A DNA stretch of 64,000 bases from CAWEQO01 sp963811225 (GTDB lineage Bacteria > Chloroflexota > Anaerolineae > Anaerolineales > Anaerolineaceae): positions 248,001-312,000 of the forward strand of contig CAWEQO010000013.1 in assembly GCA_963811225.1 (NCBI GenBank), in the 5' to 3' direction. Within the stretch, counting starts at the first letter, position 1. Each line of letters opens with the position of its first letter. Shown here in pieces: positions 59,726 through 64,000 of this stretch. Both the position numbers and the translations under genes were made by a program. The notes under the pieces are model-generated. The model worked only from the letters and a program-made list of their open reading frames with translations, was not told the origin of the DNA and searched no databases.

Positions 59726-60688
59726 TCAATCAAGCAGGGCTGCGCCGAGCAAGGTTTCGTTTCCATCCAAGCTGGAAAAACGCAGGGAGTAACGGTCTCG
59801 AAACATGGGGGAGAGTTCCCGCTCCAACGTGGAGATCAAGATTGGACCGACAATGTCTTCGGCGCGCATGACGCCGCCGCCGAGGATCAGCAGGTCGGGG
59901 TCGAGCAGGCTGATGAGGTTGGCGACGGCGAGGCCAAGAGCGGTGAAGGCGCGCTCGGAGACCTGGGCGGCGAGGGGATCGCCGTCGCGGGCGGCTTGCA
60001 GCACCAGGCGCGCATCCAGATCTTCTGTGCGGATGCGCAGCCGGGCAAGTGGGCTGCCGGGTTTGGCCTCGGCCAGGGATTTGCGTCCGTCACGGGCGAT
60101 GGCCCAGCCGGAGCAAAGGCTTTCGAGGCAGCCGCGCTTGCCACAAGTGCACCCTGGACCGCCGGGCTGCAGGGTGATGTGGCCTAGCTCACCCGCCAGG
60201 GATCGGCCGCGATACAAGTGACCGTCAAGAATGAGGCCGGCGCCCACGCCAGTGCTGACCTGGATATAGACCAGGTTATGAGGCTCTCTATTGGCATCGA
60301 AAGCCCAGGCGCCCAGGGCAGCTGCGTTCGCATCATTGTCCATCGAAGCCGGGCAGCCGAAGGCCTCAGAGGCGAGCTGGGGCAAGGGGATGCCGGACCA
60401 ACCGGCGACGTGGTGAGAGTCCAGCACCTGGCGGCGGTCGGCGCTGACCGGGCCGCCGAAGCTGATCCCGATCCGGGCAGGCTGCGACACACCGGCAGCT
60501 TGCAGCGCCTGGCGACCCAGGTCGAACATGGTTTGGATGCCGGCATGCGCTCCCCGGCCGGCTGGAGTCGTACAGCGTTTATGAGAAAGGGTCTGACCGC
60601 AGGCCGTGTCCACGACGGCGGCGGCAAGCTTGGTGCCACCGAAGTCGAGCGCCAGCGCGTGTGGGGAAAAGCTGCCAGTGAGGGCCAT
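59726..60688 (-). CDS. ROK family sugar kinase
   Basis: A 320-residue ROK protein without the N-terminal HTH of ROK repressors, so a kinase. ALDFGGTKLAAAVVD is the ATP-binding start, then SMDNDANAAALGAW with the catalytic Asp region, and GHITLQPGGPGCTCGKRGCL with the zinc-binding His and Cys. It probably phosphorylates glucose, an N-acetylated hexosamine or mannose. ATG 60688 overlaps the stop of the PfkB gene (TGATG). Confidence 0.92.
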   Translation of the reverse strand: MALTGSFSPHALALDFGGTKLAAAVVDTACGQTLSHKRCTTPAGRGAHAGIQTMFDLGRQALQAAGVSQPARIGISFGGPVSADRRQVLDSHHVAGWSGIPLPQLASEAFGCPASMDNDANAAALGAWAFDANREPHNLVYIQVSTGVGAGLILDGHLYRGRSLAGELGHITLQPGGPGCTCGKRGCLESLCSGWAIARDGRKSLAEAKPGSPLARLRIRTEDLDARLVLQAARDGDPLAAQVSERAFTALGLAVANLISLLDPDLLILGGGVMRAEDIVGPILISTLERELSPMFRDRYSLRFSSLDGNETLLGAALLD

Positions 60689-61728
60689 CAAAGCCGCTCT
60701 CCAACCGAGCGGTTGCGCTCCAACACTTGCTTGGATGAAGCTGTGCCGGTTAAGCCGATCTGCTGAATGACGATTGAAGCCACCAGCGCGCCGATCTGCC
60801 CGACCTCTTCCAGCGTGGCTCCGGCGCATTGCGCCGCGCCGGTAGCGGCGTTGACGCTGTCCCCGGCGCCAACGATGTCTATAGGGCCGCTGACCGGAAC
60901 GGCCGGAATGACGACCGCGGCGCAATCTTGGCCGGGGATGATGCACATCCCCTGGCTGCCCAGGGTGATGATTACCGGGCGGCCGGTGCGGCGGCTCAAC
61001 CGGCGGCCGCAGCGCTCAGCGCGAGCGACAGCGAGCTCGTCTGCGGCAGCGCAATCTTGGAGCGCCCGCGCCACCTCGTCGATATTGGATTTTAGCGTGA
61101 CCTTGTCGAACAGGCCCAGGAAGGCACGCGAGTCGACCTGAATAAGCTTGTCTGGATGGGCCTGCGCCTGTCGCTCGATCTCGGCACGCAGACGATCGGT
61201 TACCACGCCGCAATTGCGCTCGGTGACTTGGTCGACTACAAGCATCCCATCGGCCTCAGTCAGCAGGGCGCCCATATGCTCGATCAATTTGTCTTCTAGC
61301 TCAGGGGGCAGCGGGCGGCGGCGCTTAACGTCCAGGCGGTTGAGCTCGTGGACGGCGCCATCCGGCTCGGCCATCATGGGCTTGGTGTAAGTGGGAGTTG
61401 CGTAACCAGGCACCTCGATCAGTCCACGCAGGTCGACCCCGTTTTGGGCAAGTCGCTTGCGCAGCTCGTAACCGCTGCCGTCATCGCCCAAGAGGCCCAA
61501 TGCCAGCACGTTCACGCCCAGGGCGCGCAGGTTCGAAACGACTGTGCCGGCGGCGCCGGGATAGGTGCGGCTCTCCACCACCTGATACGCCTCCAGACCG
61601 GTCTCGATCGAAGTCTCGCTCAAAGAGCGGTTGAGCATCAAGTAGTGATCCAGAAAGTAGTCGCCAAAGACGACAAGCTTAACCTCCGGAAATTTTGCTA
61701 AGAGGTGCTCTAAGCGGGTCTGGTTCAT
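60688..61728 (-). CDS. PfkB family carbohydrate kinase (RfaE-like)
   Basis: A 346-residue ribokinase-fold enzyme. The N-terminus VVFGDYFLDHYLMLNRSLSE and the middle part resemble the heptose kinase domain of RfaE/HldE. The catalytic motif is DIVGAGDSVNAATG near residue 285. The substrate is a sugar or sugar phosphate not readable from sequence. AAAGGA lies before ATG 61728. Coupled to the ROK gene. Confidence 0.92.
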   Translation of the reverse strand: MNQTRLEHLLAKFPEVKLVVFGDYFLDHYLMLNRSLSETSIETGLEAYQVVESRTYPGAAGTVVSNLRALGVNVLALGLLGDDGSGYELRKRLAQNGVDLRGLIEVPGYATPTYTKPMMAEPDGAVHELNRLDVKRRRPLPPELEDKLIEHMGALLTEADGMLVVDQVTERNCGVVTDRLRAEIERQAQAHPDKLIQVDSRAFLGLFDKVTLKSNIDEVARALQDCAAADELAVARAERCGRRLSRRTGRPVIITLGSQGMCIIPGQDCAAVVIPAVPVSGPIDIVGAGDSVNAATGAAQCAGATLEEVGQIGALVASIVIQQIGLTGTASSKQVLERNRSVGERL

Positions 61729-61771
61729 GAAGTCCTTTGAGAAACGCGCGGCGCAGCGACGCGCCGTGCGT

Positions 61772-62743
61772 TTAACTCCTCTCTATACAATCGATGATGC
61801 GGTGATAAAGGTTGGGGATCGAATCGCGGTGGTCGGCCTGGATGTAATAACTCTCGCCGCCGTCCTGGACTGTGCGTACCAGGATGGTCTTGTAGGGGCG
61901 GTAGTAATAGGCGGCGGTGCCGCGCGGCGCTTCGGTGCGGAAATCGGGGCCTAGATCAAGCAGATCGAAGACGGCGGTTGTGAAATGGACGATGGTCTGG
62001 TCAGACTGGCGCGCCACGTTGCGAGCCATGGAGAGCGCTTTGAGGTACACCTCGGGCCCGGTCACTGCGCTGCCGGCGTTCAAGAATACGCCGCCCTCCA
62101 AACGCATAATGGACTCAGTGAAAACCAGGAAGTCGGCGTAGGAACTGGCGCCCAGAGCAGCGCCGTCAAGGTTTGGGTGTTCGTGAATGATATCCTGGCC
62201 GACACTGGCATGGACGGTGACGGGAACTTGGAGCTCAAAGCCACGCGCCAGGAGGGAGATGTCTTTGTGAGGCAAACCAAACTCAATGATCATGCGCCCA
62301 ATCGCCTCACCCATGCCGATGCCCTCGTGCGCGGCGTCAACCATCGCATCGTTGATGCGTCCGGTCTCGTTCCAAAGGCCAAACTGGCCCTCAGAAATGT
62401 AGCGAGCCACGCTCTCGGTGGTCTCGCCGATCAGCGCCAGTTCATAATCATGGATGGCGCCGGCGCCGTTGAGGGCGATGTGGGTGACAATGCCGCGGCG
62501 CATCAGATCAATCAGCAGCGGGGAATTGCCGCGGCGGATGACGTGGGCGCCCATCATCAGGACGACAGGCGCTCCAGCGCGGCGGGCAGCAGCGATGCGC
62601 TCCGCAAGGGTATCGAGATCAGGTGAATCGAGGCGCCGGTAGGGCGAGTCGGGGAAGAGCATGACACTCAAGTCCAGGTCGTTTTTACGCTCCACGAGCG
62701 GCCTCAGGATCAATTTCGAGCGGTCGAACTGGGGATAAGGCAC
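61772..62743 (-). CDS. Uncharacterised protein in sugar kinase operon (Rossmann-like, possibly DHS-related)
   Basis: A 323-residue cytosolic protein. It has APVVLMMGAHVIRRGNSPLL and VTHIALNGAGAIHDYELALI, a pattern that recalls the NAD-binding core of deoxyhypusine synthase-like proteins, though the similarity is weak. The conserved His/Asn/Gly positions suggest an enzyme. The start is GTG 62743 with AAGGAGG upstream. Neighbours point to sugar or sugar-phosphate metabolism. Confidence 0.65.
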   Translation of the reverse strand: MPYPQFDRSKLILRPLVERKNDLDLSVMLFPDSPYRRLDSPDLDTLAERIAAARRAGAPVVLMMGAHVIRRGNSPLLIDLMRRGIVTHIALNGAGAIHDYELALIGETTESVARYISEGQFGLWNETGRINDAMVDAAHEGIGMGEAIGRMIIEFGLPHKDISLLARGFELQVPVTVHASVGQDIIHEHPNLDGAALGASSYADFLVFTESIMRLEGGVFLNAGSAVTGPEVYLKALSMARNVARQSDQTIVHFTTAVFDLLDLGPDFRTEAPRGTAAYYYRPYKTILVRTVQDGGESYYIQADHRDSIPNLYHRIIDCIERS

Positions 62744-62802
62744 GGGGCCTCCTTGTTTTGTGTGGACAGGAACACTCGAATCGAGGGAGTGGAACTGCCG
62801 GG

Positions 62803-63642
62803 CTAAGAAAGGAACAGGTAGTCCTCGAGAAGCTGGCGCTCGCGGAAGTCGGGGATGATCAGATCAGCCCCGGCGCTGATCAGGCGGCTGCGCTTCCATG
62901 CATCGACGCCGGCGCGGTTCTTCTCGTCAGAGGCGACACCCACAGCGATGCCATCGACGGCCTTCGAATCCTCGATCTCCACGTAACCGTCGCCGAAGGC
63001 GACAAATTCGCTGCCGTGCAAATTGTGATCTTTAATGATGCGCTCGATGACCATCCGCTTTGAAAAGCCCTTAAAGTGGTCTTGTGCGCCGTAAATCTCC
63101 GAGAAATAGGGGGTCAGGCCCAGCAGATCGACCTCTTCAAGCACGTACTGCTCGTCGGTGCCGGAGGCCAGGAAGCAGGTGATGCCGCGGCGTTTCAAGC
63201 TGCTCAGCCACTCAATAGAACCGGGGACGGTCATCTCCTCCGGGGAGACGCGGCCGGCCTTAAGATTGGCGATGCGGTCCTTAATGTGCCGGTTCAGACG
63301 ATCGTTGTAGATGCGTTTGTATTCCAGCGAGGGAAGTGGGCTACCGCCGCGCTTTTCGATCTCTTCATAAAGCTGGATCATCTGGTAGATGGTCTGCTTG
63401 CCGGTAAGACGGGTGACAAATTCCTTGACAACCGTCTCGATGACGGTGCGGTCCTCATGACGAGGAGTGTCCATTAGCAGATCGATCATCATGGGGATCA
63501 TGATGGCCTGCCAGCCTTCGCGAATGAGGGAAACGGTGCCGTCGAAGTCGAAGAGCGCATAGCGGATCTGCCCGCGCTGGATCTCGGGAGAGATAACCTC
63601 GATGCTCGAATTAGAAAAAAATGTGTAAGATGTAGTTTGCAT
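62803..63642 (-). CDS. HAD family phosphatase
   Basis: A 279-residue HAD hydrolase: nucleophile motif LFDFDGTVSLI near residue 33, motif II FLASGTDEQYV, and the late motif FVAFGDGYVEIEDSKAVDG. It probably dephosphorylates a sugar phosphate. ATG 63642 has GGAG nine bases upstream. First gene of the operon HAD, unknown enzyme, PfkB, ROK, divergent from a LacI gene. Confidence 0.9.
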   Translation of the reverse strand: MQTTSYTFFSNSSIEVISPEIQRGQIRYALFDFDGTVSLIREGWQAIMIPMMIDLLMDTPRHEDRTVIETVVKEFVTRLTGKQTIYQMIQLYEEIEKRGGSPLPSLEYKRIYNDRLNRHIKDRIANLKAGRVSPEEMTVPGSIEWLSSLKRRGITCFLASGTDEQYVLEEVDLLGLTPYFSEIYGAQDHFKGFSKRMVIERIIKDHNLHGSEFVAFGDGYVEIEDSKAVDGIAVGVASDEKNRAGVDAWKRSRLISAGADLIIPDFRERQLLEDYLFLS

Positions 63643-63670
63643 GATGAAAATCTCCTGTCGAAACATGATC

Positions 63671-63722
63671 ATTATAACTTGCTTTTTGCTTTAAACTGCA
63701 TATAATTATGTAAACGTTTAAC
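63671..63722. promoter_or_regulatory. Divergent promoters with LacI-type operator
   Basis: The palindrome TAAACGTTTA (63711-63720) is a typical LacI-family operator. The plus-strand promoter is TTGCTT (63679-63684), 16 bp, TATAAT (63701-63706), so the operator covers its start point. A minus-strand TATAAT (63671-63676) serves the HAD operon. Confidence 0.7.
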
Positions 63723-63775
63723 CGTTAAGGATTACAGTTAAAGTTTACTAAGATTCCGCTCCTCCAAGGACTTTT

Positions 63776-64000
63776 ATGCCAAGGAAAGTCACGATCGCGC
63801 AGGTAGCCAAAGAGGCAGGGGTTTCAATTGCAACCGTATCTCGGGTGCTCAATCAGCGCGAGGGCAGCATCAAGATCAGCGATGATACCAAATCCACTGT
63901 TCGGGAGGTCGCCGGCCGCCTGGGCTATCAGGCGAACCCATTCGCGACCGCCCTGCGGACGCGGCGCAGCGGATTGATCGGCACGATCATCCGCGATCTG
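63776..64000 (+). CDS. LacI family transcriptional regulator, 3' truncated by window edge
   Basis: The first 75 residues are visible: HTH TIAQVAKEAGVSIATVSRVL, then the hinge region GYQANPFATALRTRRSG and the start of the sugar-binding domain (LIGTIIRDL). AAGGA lies five bases before ATG. It presumably represses the divergent sugar-kinase operon and itself through the operator at 63711. Confidence 0.93.
   Translation, partial: MPRKVTIAQVAKEAGVSIATVSRVLNQREGSIKISDDTKSTVREVAGRLGYQANPFATALRTRRSGLIGTIIRDL

Overview
The window looks like a contig from a Chloroflexota bacterium, most likely class Anaerolineae. This is inferred from gene content: an alpha-L-fucosidase, a MalT-ATPase/BTAD transcription regulator, a DUF5317 membrane protein, a YIP1 protein, an extracellular CARDB-like protein with a Thr-Pro-rich linker, a bactofilin and an NHL-thioredoxin protein. 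The DNA is GC-rich. Genes lie on both strands in short operons. There are no rRNA genes, no CRISPR array and no intact mobile element.

Layout. 1-9 kb: partial PhzF, fucosidase, YgjP peptidase, SDR, YccF, sugar epimerase, 3-methyladenine glycosylase, NeuD-type acyltransferase, Nramp transporter and tandem universal stress protein. 9.4-16.8 kb: bactofilin, CPBP protein, prolyl-tRNA synthetase, membrane proteins, DUF92 kinase-like protein and MFS transporter. 16.9-26.7 kb: a stress and redox block with a selenocysteine-type thioredoxin/NHL protein, a YggT-like protein, pentapeptide protein, two NarL-type response regulators, CsbD, a PAS histidine kinase, a YihY protein and a split GAF/HD-GYP locus. 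26.9-32.5 kb: a small-peptide/DUF5317/NHLP-like cassette, a decayed MalT-BTAD regulator and an LCP protein. 32.7-36 kb: bS21, the primary-type sigma factor and a MocR regulator. 36-39.5 kb: frameshifted Ku and LigD (NHEJ). 39.5-52.7 kb: a candidate sRNA, lipoproteins, flavoproteins, two tRNAs, YchF, a quinone-detoxification-like pair, an ABC export operon and NDH-2. 53-59 kb: Mrp, an OmpR two-component system, RNase D and tRNA-Ser. 59-64 kb: an 82-bp tandem repeat and a LacI-flanked sugar-kinase operon.

Main results. (1) The NHL-thioredoxin gene has an in-frame UGA exactly at the first Cys of the CxxC motif, followed by a stem-loop meeting bacterial SECIS rules. (2) Five intergenic sites carry tandem palindromes (core GTAGGG-N4-CCCTAC) with centres about 23 bp apart. 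In four of them the proximal centre lies 8.5-9 bp upstream of a -35 box, defining a putative regulon: the selenoprotein operon, CsbD, a candidate sRNA and two lipoproteins. The NarL-type regulators next to csbD are the obvious candidates for the binding protein. (3) Several genes have a -10 box 6 bp before ATG, predicting leaderless mRNAs. (4) Many gene ends carry very long, nearly perfect palindromes with arms up to 48 bp. (5) Single-base indels disrupt Ku, YIP1 and the MalT-BTAD gene, so sequence errors and true decay both have to be considered.
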